Source: Candidatus Heimdallarchaeota archaeon LC_2 (lineage in GTDB: Archaea; Asgardarchaeota; Heimdallarchaeia; Heimdallarchaeales; Kariarchaeaceae). From it: a stretch of DNA of 32,967 bases. Location of the stretch: assembly GCA_001940725.1 (NCBI GenBank), contig MDVR01000172.1:1-32967 (forward strand), given 5' to 3'. Below, piece by piece: positions 1 to 9,091 of the stretch. Each line of letters opens with the position of its first letter. Positions within the stretch are counted from its first letter, which is position 1. A program made the position numbers and the translations under genes. The notes beneath the pieces were generated by a model, which did not search any database, was not told the DNA's origin, and was given only the letters and a program-made list of their open reading frames with translations.

Positions 1-2
1 TC

Positions 3-1193
3 CCGGTATTTTTCCCTTACGATACGGATTATTCACCAGTAAATTCATTTTCTAATACTGATGGAAAAGGTCATTCGCAACTTAAATTCCACCTTCAAAA
101 TAACTTTAATGTTATTCAAGAACATCTAGATTTTACAAAATATGGAAACCCATCCAATAGTTTAATTGCAATTATTTCTCCACAAAGGCATTTTACTGAT
201 TTTGAGATTAATTTTCTAGAGGATTGGACCGATCAAGGCGGGCATGTAATAATAAGTGGAACCTCCAAACATGTCAAAGATTTATTAAATGACCTTAATG
301 TCGGTTTTGACATTAGTAATTCTAAAATAGTTGATTTTCAATCTTCTTATGAAAATCCTAATTTTGTTCCCATATCTTTTGAAACTGACCCTCAAACAAC
401 ATTTACAGCAGTTGCTCCCATATCTATAGAAGTAATTTATGATTCATCCCCTAAAATAAAAATAACTACATCATCAAGTGCTGAAAAAGCTGCTTGTATT
501 GAATTTGATGGATCCGGTTGTAATAAAACACATTCAATTGGATACATAGATAATAATGAAAATATGGCTATTATCTTAGATAATTGGCTACTTAGAAATT
601 TTGTAATTGAGGGGTCTCCTCAAAATTTATTGTTCATAGAAAGTATCATTAGTAACTTTGGTGCTAATATAGAAAATATCATAATTGACGAAAGCCACTA
701 TAATTGGGCACCATTCAATAAAAAAGGGGTAGAGGTTCTTGTCAATAATTTGAGCAAATCTCAATTTTATCCGCCTATAATATTCCTATTTTCAGTTGTG
801 TTTCCAATCTTACTAGTTCTTATGAATGGCAATTTCACAAAATCTAAGATGGATGGAAAAAGCTCCATCACTCTAAAATTAAGAGATCGGATAGATCGTT
901 TGTATTTGGATAAAATTATTGCAGTACCATTATCACTGGAGGAACAGATATTGGTTGAAGAAAATTTGGAATTGAATGCTAGAAAGAAATATTATTTTCA
1001 GTATGTTGCTAGTTATTATCTGGATATGATAAATGAGAAAGAACTAAATGATATGATACCAACTGAATTGATAGATTCTTTGAATGTGATGAAACATGAA
1101 GTTTTCGATATGCAAACAGGTTGGGAATTAATTAAAATAATCAATTATTATCTTGATAGGCCTAATGAAGGTAATAAAGCAATAAGGAGTTGA
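3..1193 (+). CDS. DUF4350-type protein, 5' end cut by window edge
   Basis: The frame is open from base 3 to the TGA at 1191-1193, giving 396 visible residues; the true start lies outside the window. The visible N-terminal part has alternating strand/helix character with the stretch LIAIISPQRHFTDFEINFLE followed by GGHVIISG, as in the GATase-like DUF4350 fold. Further on, IIIDESHYNW resembles the family's DEYHHG-type motif. One hydrophobic segment (visible residues about 256-275) is followed by a charged cytoplasmic tail of about 120 residues. DUF4350 proteins commonly sit beside MoxR and DUF58 genes, as here, which supports the call. The biochemical function is unknown; a membrane-linked partner of the MoxR chaperone system is the usual inference. 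An internal ATG at 564 is in frame but is clearly not the start. Confidence 0.7.
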   Translation, partial: PVFFPYDTDYSPVNSFSNTDGKGHSQLKFHLQNNFNVIQEHLDFTKYGNPSNSLIAIISPQRHFTDFEINFLEDWTDQGGHVIISGTSKHVKDLLNDLNVGFDISNSKIVDFQSSYENPNFVPISFETDPQTTFTAVAPISIEVIYDSSPKIKITTSSSAEKAACIEFDGSGCNKTHSIGYIDNNENMAIILDNWLLRNFVIEGSPQNLLFIESIISNFGANIENIIIDESHYNWAPFNKKGVEVLVNNLSKSQFYPPIIFLFSVVFPILLVLMNGNFTKSKMDGKSSITLKLRDRIDRLYLDKIIAVPLSLEEQILVEENLELNARKKYYFQYVASYYLDMINEKELNDMIPTELIDSLNVMKHEVFDMQTGWELIKIINYYLDRPNEGNKAIRS

Positions 1194-1200
1194 CTAAAAT

Positions 1201-2157
1201 ATGGAAGAAAAAAGAATAAAAAATATTAGTGTAGTGAAAGATATTGTAGATAAAATAAAATTTGAAATCCGTAAGCGGATTGTAGGCAATGAAGAAAACA
1301 TCGATTTAATTTTGACGACATTGTTTGCTGGTGGTCATGTACTATTAGAAGGGGTACCTGGGATTGCAAAATCATACTTAGCCTCAACGATAGCAGAAGT
1401 CCTAGGTTTTAATTATAAAAGAATACAATTCGTCCCCGATCTTCTACCTGCCGATATACTTGGATCTTCCATTTTTAATCCTCAAAAACAGGAGTTCGTA
1501 TTTATCGAAGGTCCTATATTTTCTAATATTATCTTGTGTGACGAAATAAATCGAGCTCCACCCAAAACCCAAGCTGCATTATTAGAAGCCATGCAAGAAC
1601 AGCAAGCTTCTATAGAAGGAACGACTCACAGTTTACCACAGCCTTTGTTCGTAATGGCCACTCAAAACCCGATTGAACAAATCGGTGTATATCGGTTACC
1701 TGAAGCACAGGTTGATCGATTCATGATTAAACTTAATATGAGTCTACCTGGTTACAAGAATGAAGTAGAACTTCTCCGTTCTAAACGGCTAAAGCTTACT
1801 CCTGCCATAAATATTGTGACAAATCGAGACGAAATTGTAGAAATAAAAAACATTGTTGAAAAAATAGAAATCTCGGATATAGTTTTAGATTATATTGCAC
1901 GACTTGTAGTCCAAACCCGATTCATACCCTCGCTCAGCCTAGGTGCCTCTCCAAGAGCAAGCATTGCTCTAATGATGATGGGACGAGCTAGAGCTGCAAT
2001 GGTAGGCCGTGATTACGTAGAACCCGACGATATTAAACAATTATTTTATCATGTGATTAATCACAGATTAATTCTGACTCCTCAAGCGGAGATTGAACAA
2101 ATTCCGATTAATCAAATTATCGAAAATGTGATTGAAAACACTCCAATTTCAATATAA
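1201..2157 (+). CDS. moxR: MoxR-family AAA+ ATPase
   Basis: This 318-residue protein has the full MoxR core. Walker A is GVPGIAKS (residues 51-58), Walker B is ILCDEINRAPP (about 111-121), and sensor 1 is ATQNPIEQ (153-160) followed by LPEAQVDRF. The length matches the family. MoxR proteins are ATP-dependent chaperones that assemble or activate partner complexes, often with vWA-containing proteins. The gene begins with ATG seven bases after the upstream stop, behind AAGGAG at 1184-1189. The next gene encodes a DUF58/vWA protein, the usual partner. The Walker A ends in Ser instead of the common Thr, which should still coordinate magnesium. The specific substrate cannot be told from the sequence. 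Confidence 0.93.
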   Translation: MEEKRIKNISVVKDIVDKIKFEIRKRIVGNEENIDLILTTLFAGGHVLLEGVPGIAKSYLASTIAEVLGFNYKRIQFVPDLLPADILGSSIFNPQKQEFVFIEGPIFSNIILCDEINRAPPKTQAALLEAMQEQQASIEGTTHSLPQPLFVMATQNPIEQIGVYRLPEAQVDRFMIKLNMSLPGYKNEVELLRSKRLKLTPAINIVTNRDEIVEIKNIVEKIEISDIVLDYIARLVVQTRFIPSLSLGASPRASIALMMMGRARAAMVGRDYVEPDDIKQLFYHVINHRLILTPQAEIEQIPINQIIENVIENTPISI

Positions 2158-2170
2158 TTTTGTGATAAAG

Positions 2171-3565
2171 ATGGCGTTTGAGATACCTTCTGTAAATGAA
2201 AAAGCAGAAACACAACTACCCAAAGTGGTGATCACTCAGCCTGGTATCCTTTTACTTATTATCAGTATGATAATATCGATATTTGGGATATTAACTGAAT
2301 CACCAATATTTATTATTCCTGGATTATTACTTCCAATAACGTTTTTAATTTTTGTTATTAGAATTTTAACAACGGAATTACAAGATATTGATGTGTCAGT
2401 TTCTTTTCCATCCACTCAAATTAAAGCAAAACAATTCCTTGCAATCCATGTAAAAATTTCAAATGAAACAGAATTAACTGGACTGATAAAACTGAATGTT
2501 TCAGACGGTTTATTTCCAGTTGTAAGTACTCAGATTTCGTTAATGACAACTGGAGTTTCTAAGGGGTCATCCTTTCTATTTTATGCACCCAGAAGAGGTA
2601 AAGAATCTGTCAAATCAATCAAATACTTTTATTACGGTATTCTTAGCCTATTTTATTTAGAAAAACAAGTGGATTTAAACCAAGATATTACAGTCCTACC
2701 CCAAGCTCAGAGAATAACATTACCTTGGAACCAAAAACAACAAATATTGGATCGGTTAACAACAGAAATTACTGTAATGCGGAAAGGCAGAGGAAACGAA
2801 TTTTTGTCCTTACGGGATTTTATACATGGTGATGATGTCCGATTTATCCATTGGAAAGCTTCAGCAAAGTATAATAAAATAATTGTGAAAGAATTTGAAG
2901 AGCCGGTCTCCTTGAGATTTCTAGTAGTTTTGGATGCTTCCCTGTTCATGGCTGGACCTAAATTAGAGTTTGCTCTTTCATCCGCAATCGAGCTTGCGGA
3001 AGTTCTTCAACGATCAGATCATTCTGCAAATATTTTAGTACATGGAGATAATTTTGATAAATTATTAAACATCGGGAATTCTATAACTGCCATTCAGAAG
3101 CTTGCTCTTGATTTGCATTCTATTAGACCTGAAGGGACGGAATTCAATTATTTCACACTACAACAATTCATTAAAACTAACAAATTAATGGGATCAGTTA
3201 TTATATTGATTACTGATGTTGAGCAAGATATTCCTGTTATCTCTCAAGGTATCGGATTGTTAAAACCATATTACCAAGCACTATTCTTTCATGCATGTTC
3301 AACAACAGGTTTTGGAACACTTGCATTAAGTCATGTTAGAGACTTTAATTTCTATAATCTAGATCAATTATATTATAGACGTGAAATCATTGAACCCAAA
3401 TTAAAAAGGATCTATAATGATCGAATAGATGATTATAAACAAATAGTAAATGCAAGGGGTTCACAATTTCAACTGATTGAGAGTTATAATACAAATATTC
3501 TATTAGAACTAAACAAAGCAATAACACTTCTATCAAATCGTAAACGGAGGAATACAAATGCGTGA
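2171..3565 (+). CDS. DUF58 / vWA-like membrane protein
   Basis: Two adjacent hydrophobic segments near the N-terminus (about residues 20-60) are followed by a beta-rich region. The DUF58 signature comes next: a GRGNEF motif, then LRDFIHGDDVRFIHWKASAK. A vWA-like domain starts at LVVLDASLFM. Its MIDAS motif is only partly kept: DxS is present, but the second Ser of DxSxS is Phe, so metal binding may be weak. I chose the ATG at 2171, 13 bases after the moxR stop. An in-frame TTG at 2132 would overlap moxR and adds nothing conserved. The gene overlaps the next one by 8 bases. It probably works with MoxR in assembling or activating an envelope or enzyme complex; the target is unknown. Confidence 0.85.
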   Translation: MAFEIPSVNEKAETQLPKVVITQPGILLLIISMIISIFGILTESPIFIIPGLLLPITFLIFVIRILTTELQDIDVSVSFPSTQIKAKQFLAIHVKISNETELTGLIKLNVSDGLFPVVSTQISLMTTGVSKGSSFLFYAPRRGKESVKSIKYFYYGILSLFYLEKQVDLNQDITVLPQAQRITLPWNQKQQILDRLTTEITVMRKGRGNEFLSLRDFIHGDDVRFIHWKASAKYNKIIVKEFEEPVSLRFLVVLDASLFMAGPKLEFALSSAIELAEVLQRSDHSANILVHGDNFDKLLNIGNSITAIQKLALDLHSIRPEGTEFNYFTLQQFIKTNKLMGSVIILITDVEQDIPVISQGIGLLKPYYQALFFHACSTTGFGTLALSHVRDFNFYNLDQLYYRREIIEPKLKRIYNDRIDDYKQIVNARGSQFQLIESYNTNILLELNKAITLLSNRKRRNTNA

Positions 3566-4361
3566 TGACCCTATAGTATACGAAGATTGGGACGTAGGGT
3601 TCTCTACCTATTTCAAACCTAGATCAACAAAATATTTTGATTTATTGTTGTCAATTATCATAGGTACTATAAATTTGATAGTTGGTTGGTATTATCAAAT
3701 TTCCTTTATAGTTTTCTTATGGACCTTTGTTTTAATTATTGTAATATTATTTGAAGGACTGTTCGATCAAAAAAATCGGAGTGCCTGGGACCGAAGTATT
3801 GTTTTTGTTGTAATGGTTGGAATTCATTTTATTTCAAGTTCTCAAACTGAGTTACTCAATAAATTTGAATCTGCTCCATTGTATCATTTAACTATAGGAG
3901 TTCTACTTGCAATAAAATTACTTCTAATACCAATAACTGAAACCACTCTAACTCTCGCAGAAAATATACTAGTACCAAGGAATGCTAAAGTTGCAACTTT
4001 TCTAAATGATCAAGTAAAACGCTTACAATCTACAGATTATCAATTAGACACCCAATCAGAGTTTGATCTTTCTTTAAAAAAGCTACAAAGAATGATTGTA
4101 TCACCATTTTTTGTAAGCTTGCTAATAATTCTCTTTTTGAATCTATTACTTTTGATATCTAATGATTCTATCAGTTTAATTTTATTCCTAGTTTTTATTG
4201 GCCTAATGTTGATTAACGGTATCACACTCTCTGCAGTACTATTAGTAAGTTATCTGGAAAAAAGGTCTTCACAGAAAAAAGAAGAAAAAATAGAATTACC
4301 GCCCCCACAGGATGAAGTGTTCATAGATCACACAAATCGAATAATCTATCTTGATACTTAA
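3558..4361 (+). CDS. Multi-pass membrane protein of the MoxR operon
   Basis: I do not recognise a family for this 267-residue protein. It has about six hydrophobic segments: two near residues 28-68, one near 80-95, one near 108-125, and a pair near 178-230. A polar stretch of about 40 residues separates the fourth and fifth. The C-terminal tail is charged (KKEEKIELPPP). The start is firm: ATG at 3558 lies 7 bases after GGAGG (3546-3550) and overlaps the DUF58 stop, so the genes are translationally coupled. Membrane proteins of unknown function often accompany MoxR/DUF58/DUF4350 genes, and a role as a membrane partner is an inference from position only. Confidence 0.75.
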   Translation: MRDDPIVYEDWDVGFSTYFKPRSTKYFDLLLSIIIGTINLIVGWYYQISFIVFLWTFVLIIVILFEGLFDQKNRSAWDRSIVFVVMVGIHFISSSQTELLNKFESAPLYHLTIGVLLAIKLLLIPITETTLTLAENILVPRNAKVATFLNDQVKRLQSTDYQLDTQSEFDLSLKKLQRMIVSPFFVSLLIILFLNLLLLISNDSISLILFLVFIGLMLINGITLSAVLLVSYLEKRSSQKKEEKIELPPPQDEVFIDHTNRIIYLDT

Positions 4362-4445
4362 TTTAAACATAAGAGGGTATTTTAGCCATCAAGATTTTTT
4401 CAAAGCTGATGAAAAGTATATGTATTTTAATTAAAGATAATTCCA

Positions 4446-4454
4446 TTTTATACT
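4446..4454 (+). promoter_or_regulatory. TATA-like box before the oxidoreductase genes
   Basis: The 9-mer TTTTATACT has its centre about 42 bases upstream of the GTG at 4492. With the usual archaeal spacing of about 26 bases this would place a transcript start near 4476 and leave a short leader. Several T-runs (4395-4400 and near 4462 and 4477) in the same gap could end transcription of the preceding operon. Pattern match only. Confidence 0.35.
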
Positions 4455-4491
4455 AATAATCCTTTTTTCAAAAGAGTTTTTTAACGAATTA

Positions 4492-4779
4492 GTGTCCCAA
4501 GAGAATAAACAAAGTAATGATCGATTTGACGCCTTCATTGTAGGGAAAAACAAAAACAGAGTATTTGTGGTAGATCGTGGTCGGTGTAAAGGTTGTAATA
4601 TATGTGTAGCAATTTGCCCTTACGATGCAATTTTCATGAGTAAGGAAAAATCCCATCGTGGGTTCATTTATCCTATTGAAAATACTAAATGTACTGCCTG
4701 TAAGCAATGCTGTTTGGCCTGTCCTGATTTTGCACTTTCGGTGCATAAACTAGATGATGTTCTGGAGGTATTAATGTGA
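4492..4779 (+). CDS. korD: Ferredoxin-like delta subunit of 2-oxoacid:ferredoxin oxidoreductase
   Basis: This 95-residue protein carries two 4Fe-4S clusters' worth of cysteines: CKGCNICVAICP and CTACKQCCLACP. The size and layout match the delta subunit (KorD/VorD) of archaeal 2-oxoacid:ferredoxin oxidoreductases, which passes electrons from the TPP-bound intermediate to ferredoxin. It starts with GTG at 4492, has no clear ribosome binding site, and ends overlapping the start of the alpha-subunit gene, so the two are coupled. Which 2-oxoacid is used (2-oxoglutarate, branched-chain or other) cannot be told. It could in principle be a free ferredoxin, but the overlap with the alpha subunit argues against that. 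Confidence 0.85.
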   Translation: MSQENKQSNDRFDAFIVGKNKNRVFVVDRGRCKGCNICVAICPYDAIFMSKEKSHRGFIYPIENTKCTACKQCCLACPDFALSVHKLDDVLEVLM

Positions 4780-5951
4780 AGGCGTTGCCAATTCTTTCCC
4801 AAAAACGTATCTTAACTGGTGATCATTTCCAATCAGGGAATGTATCTGCTGCTGAAGGTGCGTTAGCTGCAGGACTTCAGGGTTATTATGGTTACCCAAT
4901 AACACCAAGCACATCGATTATGGAACATGTTGCAAAACGGCTTCCTCATTTGGAAGGACATACTGCTTTCTTACAATGTGAAGATGAAATTGCTTCAATT
5001 ACTGCAGTTATTGGAAGTTCATGGACAAGACAGAAATCTATGACAGCAACTTCAGGTCCCGGTTTTTCATTAATGCAAGAAGGAATTGGTCTGGGATCTT
5101 TTACAGAAACACCCCTTGTTTTAGTTAATGTAATGCGAGGTGGACCATCAACTGGATTACCAACTTTTCCTGCTCAGGGGGAATTGATGCAATCTCACTT
5201 TGGGAGTCATGGGGATTATCTAATACCCACATTTGTACCTTCCAGTGTACAAGAATGTTTTGATTTTACTGTCGAAGCTTTTAATACGGCTGAAGCGTTA
5301 CGTACACCTGTATTTGTACAAAGTGATCAAGTACTTTCTACTTTGAAAGAACGATACACTATTCCCGCAAATTCTGATATCGAAATTATTAATAGAGGAG
5401 TTCCTGATAGTGAAAAGGTAGTATGGAAGGGGGAAACCATTTCTTCAACTCTTGTTCCACCAATGAACTGTTTTGGTGAAGAAAAAAAGGCTTTTTCCAC
5501 AGGTCTAAGTCATGATGAAACAGGGCACGTCGATTTGACTCCTGGTACATACAAAAAATTAGTCACACGATTAGATGCTAAAATAAGGACATATCAGCAC
5601 CTTCTACCACAATCAGAAAAATATGAAATTGATGATGCTGAATTAATAATCGTTGCCTATGGGAGTACAGCTAGATCTGTTAAGCGAGCCATTAATTTAG
5701 CTCGGGAGGATGGAAAGAAAGTCGGTTTGTATCGATTAAAAACGATATGGCCTTTTCCGGTTGATGATATGAGAAAAACAATTGGAGATCGTCCAGTTTT
5801 AGTCGTAGAGATGTCGAAAGGACAATTAATTTGGCCAGTTGAGAGATTCTTAAGGAAAGAAGTTAGCCATTTAGCAGAGTACTTTGGATCCATTCCACCA
5901 CCCTCAATGATTGTGAAGAAAATAAATTCAACCATGGAGGTTATGAATTAA
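4776..5951 (+). CDS. korA: 2-oxoacid:ferredoxin oxidoreductase alpha subunit
   Basis: The 391-residue protein is a full-length KorA/VorA-type alpha subunit. The conserved stretch GYYGYPITPSTSIME lies near residue 40, followed by QCEDEIASI, TATSGPGFSLMQE and GPSTGLP, all typical of the pyrimidine-binding domain of this family. The C-terminal domain II is present, with VEMSKGQLIWPVERF. In the complex this subunit pairs with the TPP-binding beta subunit to decarboxylate 2-oxoacids oxidatively to acyl-CoA. The start is GTG at 4776, seven bases after GGAGG (4764-4768). No beta (korB) or gamma (korC) gene follows; the next forward gene lies about 950 bases away and is a kinase. The beta subunit must be encoded elsewhere if the enzyme works. 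Confidence 0.9.
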   Translation: MKALPILSQKRILTGDHFQSGNVSAAEGALAAGLQGYYGYPITPSTSIMEHVAKRLPHLEGHTAFLQCEDEIASITAVIGSSWTRQKSMTATSGPGFSLMQEGIGLGSFTETPLVLVNVMRGGPSTGLPTFPAQGELMQSHFGSHGDYLIPTFVPSSVQECFDFTVEAFNTAEALRTPVFVQSDQVLSTLKERYTIPANSDIEIINRGVPDSEKVVWKGETISSTLVPPMNCFGEEKKAFSTGLSHDETGHVDLTPGTYKKLVTRLDAKIRTYQHLLPQSEKYEIDDAELIIVAYGSTARSVKRAINLAREDGKKVGLYRLKTIWPFPVDDMRKTIGDRPVLVVEMSKGQLIWPVERFLRKEVSHLAEYFGSIPPPSMIVKKINSTMEVMN

Positions 5952-6120
5952 AAGACACAAATTGATTTTAATAAACTTGGGCATAATTAAGAAGAAAATT
6001 TAACGTCTAAGATGTTACAAACATGTGTCACAAACAATGAGTAATTTTGAAGAAATCTCTAAATACATCCTAATCATTCTCTTAGAGGCAAGAATTATAA
6101 TTTTGGAATTCATCAATATC

Positions 6121-6142
6121 TGATAGTATATATTTACTATCA
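6121..6142. repeat. Inverted repeat in the gap after korA
   Basis: TGATAGTA (6121-6128) and TACTATCA (6135-6142) are perfect 8-base inverted arms around a 6-base spacer. It lies in the otherwise featureless stretch between korA and the reverse-strand PAS fragment. It could be an operator or a hairpin near the 3' end of either transcript. In the rest of 5952-6225 I see nothing I can name. Confidence 0.4.
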
Positions 6143-6225
6143 AATGATTTAGTGAGAGATTTCAAAATGTCACTTTGAATGGAGGACAGAATATATTATG
6201 TGATCCCGATGTAATTGGAAATTGG

Positions 6226-6630
6226 TTAATAATGCTCGTTTATACAATCCTGGCACAATCCATGTGAGAATTGTAATGATGGAACTTTTAGGAATTCATG
6301 CAATTTTTTCCATTCACCTTTTCGATCACGTATTTTCTGACAATGGGTACAGATTGAAATAATCGAATCTTTGGTTTTAATTGTCTCTAAAGACTCTTTT
6401 AAATTAACAAACAAATCATTATCATATTCTTTAATCATCGCCTTATCAGAGATATCTATAGCTATTAGTAGGTAAATGTTTGATTGTTGGTAAAGTTTTA
6501 TGTCAAAAGTGTAACTTTCAACTAGGTTTATTTTGAAAATAAAATTAATTTTCCTTGAAATGTACTTTATTGTTATCGAATAAAAAAATGTCAGAATTCG
6601 AACAAATAATTTTCAAATAAAATGTTAGAT
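6226..6630 (-). pseudogene. Fragment of PAS protein with C-terminal CxxC / SHGxCxxC module
   Basis: The clear part is the last 70 residues, from an ATG at 6438: SIISICTHCQKIRDRKGEWK, then LQFSHGLCQDC. This is the short cysteine module often found at the C-terminus of PAS-containing sensor and response-regulator proteins, usually after a helix ending in IKT, as here. The same frame stays open upstream to about 6630. It reads IYLLIAIDISDK just before the module, which looks like the last strand of a PAS domain. No ATG exists in that extension, only a TTG near 6615, and the rest of the PAS domain is missing or unrecognisable. I read it as a decayed remnant of a larger sensor. A functional short protein starting at the ATG is the alternative. 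The four cysteines could bind zinc. Confidence 0.5.
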
Positions 6631-6900
6631 TTCATATTGATTTTTCGTACAATGGGTGATAGATCCCTCTATCCTATATCGAACGAAGAACTTACGATAA
6701 ATTAAGAATGGAATTTACTCAATGACGCTGATATTATAATAGTGTTTGAAACACAAAGTCGCCAACATCAATTAATGTAGGTAACGATTTGGGTGGGTAG
6801 AAGGGTCGTTAAGGTCACACATCCTAGCAGATCTATTCTTGTAAACATATAAATATAATCGATAATAAACTATTAAATATAGACTAATTGGAATTAATTA
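6631..6900. other. Non-coding stretch before the hybrid kinase
   Basis: I see no supported coding frame here. The part around 6780-6830 is visibly richer in G and C than its surroundings, but I could not fold it into a tRNA or a known riboswitch. The last 60 bases contain TATA-like sequence for the downstream kinase. Confidence 0.4.
6873..6881 (+). promoter_or_regulatory. TATA-like box for the hybrid kinase
   Basis: TTAAATATA is centred about 24 bases before the TTG at 6901 and 27 before the GTG at 6904. That spacing fits a leaderless archaeal transcript, and no Shine-Dalgarno sequence precedes the start. Pattern match only. Confidence 0.4.
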
Positions 6901-8955
6901 TTGGTGAATAAAAAAGAAAAAAAGATTTCAGCTTCCAATATGAAAACAGATGAATCTTACATTGAGAAAGATAAGATTGCAACTCTTCAAAAACAAATTC
7001 AACAACAAAAAGTTGAAATACAAGATATTACTTTATTGAAAGATAAAGCCATGAATATAATACAGAATTCACCCATGATATTTTGGACTTTAGATAAGGA
7101 GGGTATATTTACTCTATCTGAAGGTGGATCATTAAAACAATTGGGACTGAAACCAGGTCAAGTAGTTGGAATGTCTGTGTTTGATGTCTATAAAGATTTT
7201 CCAAATATAATAGAGAGTCAACGACGAACATTAGATGGAGAAAATACTCAATATTTATTCGAATTGCAAGGTAGTCAATATGCGGGTGATGAAGTCAAAG
7301 TTGAGAAAACCTATTTTGAGAGCAAAAATGTCCCACTTTTCGACGCCAACAACCAGGTGATCGGATTATTAGGTGTAGCTTATGATATAACTCCATTGAA
7401 GAAAATTGAGGTTCAACTAGCAGAAAGTAAACAACGATATAGCACGCTAGTCTATGAAGCACCTTTAGCAATTATTGTCTTGAAGGATGGATATGTTAAA
7501 TTTGCCAATCCAGCTTCTTTAAAATTATTTGAATATGATTTTGAAAAAGAAATTCTAGATATAATGTCTGCTAAGTTACTGGCATCATCGGTTAGAGAAA
7601 AATTATTAAAAAGAACCAAAGATCGAGAAGCTGGATTAGATGTGGTCAGTGATTATGAAACTATTGGTTTAAAACGTAATGGGATCGAATTTCCAATGTT
7701 CGTCTATGCTAGGACTATAACATTCAATAACCAAAGAGCAGTAATGACATTTTTTATCGATTTAACCGAAACAAAAAATTTGGAAAAAGAAAGGGAAGAG
7801 ATTCATCAGCAATTATTAAAATCGCAAAAGTTGGAAAGTTTAGGGGTTCTCGCTGGCGGTATTGCACACGATTTTAACAATATACTTGTTGGAATAATTG
7901 GGAATGCTAGTTTGGCAGAGGCTCGACTAGAAAAAGGTTCAGATGCACTTTATCTCATCAAAGAAATTCAAGATATATCAGAAAAGGCAGCTGATTTAAC
8001 CAAACAAATGCTTGCTTATACCGGTAAAACTAAAATTGATTGGAAAGTAAGTAATTTGAATGTTATAATAAAAGAAATGAATCACTTATTAAATGTTTCA
8101 ATTTCTAAATCTATTCAACTGAAATATGACATGGATGATGAAATTGGGTTATTTGAGGCAGATGTAACTCAAATCAGACAAATAATATTAAATGTTGTAA
8201 TCAATTCTTCAGAAGCTATTGGTGAAAAAAATGGAGTTATTTCGATTATCACAAGAAATCAGAAGATTGATTCAAATTATACTGTAGATTTTTCATTTAG
8301 CACTGATCTTAAAGAAGGAGATTACATCTACCTAGAAATATCTGATAATGGTTCTGGTATACCAAAACACATCATAAATCAGATTTTTGACCCATTTTTT
8401 TCAACAAAATTTACAGGAAGGGGTTTGGGATTATCAGTAGTTCAGGGTATTATCAAGGGACATGGAGGAGCAATTAAAGTCTATTCTGAAATGGATAAGG
8501 GTACATCATTTAAATTTTTATTCCCTAGGAGTGAAAAAAACCAAGTTGATAAAATCGAGGATAGCACCGAAATCGCAGATAGTGAAATAATTGGTTCTGT
8601 TCTATTCTGTGATGACGATCCAACAATTACGAAAACTGCAGAGAATATGTTACGATATTTGGGTTATGAAGTGATCATCGCATCTAATGGCAAAGAAGGG
8701 ATTGAATTATTAGAAGAAAATATCGATAAAATTAAATTAATAATATTGGACCTAACAATGCCAATAATGAGTGGAAAGGAAACCTTCAGTAAAATGAGAA
8801 AGATTTCACAAAATATACCAATAATTTTATCGTCTGGATATAATGAAGTAGAAATTGTTGAAAGGTTTGTAGGAAGAAATTTAACTGGTTTTCTTCAGAA
8901 GCCATATTCCATTGATAAATTGCGTCAAACAATTAACAAGGCATTCAATCAATGA
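6901..8955 (+). CDS. Hybrid histidine kinase: PAS-PAS-HisKA-HATPase-REC
   Basis: A 684-residue soluble protein with no membrane segment. It has an N-terminal coiled coil (about 20-48), PAS 1 (about 50-165, ending GVAYDITPLK), PAS 2 (about 176-292), an H-box GGIAHDFNN with His323, and an ATPase domain. The N-box is around Asn431, the G1 box is DNGSGI (482-487), the F-box is FDPFF, and the G2 box is GRGLGLS (506-512). A C-terminal receiver has acidic residues 571-573, phospho-acceptor Asp617 (LIILDLTMP) and Lys667. All catalytic residues are present, so it should autophosphorylate and pass phosphate to its own receiver. The start is TTG 6901 or GTG 6904; an in-frame TAA sits just upstream. It lies immediately before the chemoreceptor gene, but signal and output are unknown. 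Confidence 0.9.
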   Translation: MVNKKEKKISASNMKTDESYIEKDKIATLQKQIQQQKVEIQDITLLKDKAMNIIQNSPMIFWTLDKEGIFTLSEGGSLKQLGLKPGQVVGMSVFDVYKDFPNIIESQRRTLDGENTQYLFELQGSQYAGDEVKVEKTYFESKNVPLFDANNQVIGLLGVAYDITPLKKIEVQLAESKQRYSTLVYEAPLAIIVLKDGYVKFANPASLKLFEYDFEKEILDIMSAKLLASSVREKLLKRTKDREAGLDVVSDYETIGLKRNGIEFPMFVYARTITFNNQRAVMTFFIDLTETKNLEKEREEIHQQLLKSQKLESLGVLAGGIAHDFNNILVGIIGNASLAEARLEKGSDALYLIKEIQDISEKAADLTKQMLAYTGKTKIDWKVSNLNVIIKEMNHLLNVSISKSIQLKYDMDDEIGLFEADVTQIRQIILNVVINSSEAIGEKNGVISIITRNQKIDSNYTVDFSFSTDLKEGDYIYLEISDNGSGIPKHIINQIFDPFFSTKFTGRGLGLSVVQGIIKGHGGAIKVYSEMDKGTSFKFLFPRSEKNQVDKIEDSTEIADSEIIGSVLFCDDDPTITKTAENMLRYLGYEVIIASNGKEGIELLEENIDKIKLIILDLTMPIMSGKETFSKMRKISQNIPIILSSGYNEVEIVERFVGRNLTGFLQKPYSIDKLRQTINKAFNQ

Positions 8956-9062
8956 TTGGTTTGTATGGGTTATTACATGAAAGCTAATTTGAGGATTTTT
9001 TATGTTTTTGCAAAGAAGTTTAAATATTAAACTTACATATCTATAGTATATGCGAAAAGATT

Positions 9063-9079
9063 AAGAGTAATTAACTCTT
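9063..9079. repeat. Inverted repeat just upstream of the chemoreceptor gene
   Basis: AAGAGT (9063-9068) and ACTCTT (9074-9079) are perfect arms around AATTA, ending 12 bases before the ATG at 9092. TATA-like sequence (around 9037-9050) lies directly upstream, so this is placed where an operator would act. Function is inferred from position. Confidence 0.35.
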
Positions 9080-9091
9080 TACACTCTGTCA

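Noticed and set aside
2132..2170. Longer DUF58 protein starting at TTG 2132
   Set aside because: It would overlap moxR by 26 bases and add 13 residues with no family likeness; ATG 2171 is better placed.
6640..6900. Possible RNA gene in the locally GC-richer stretch near 6780-6830
   Set aside because: I could not form a tRNA cloverleaf, C/D-box motifs or a riboswitch core, so no RNA is called.
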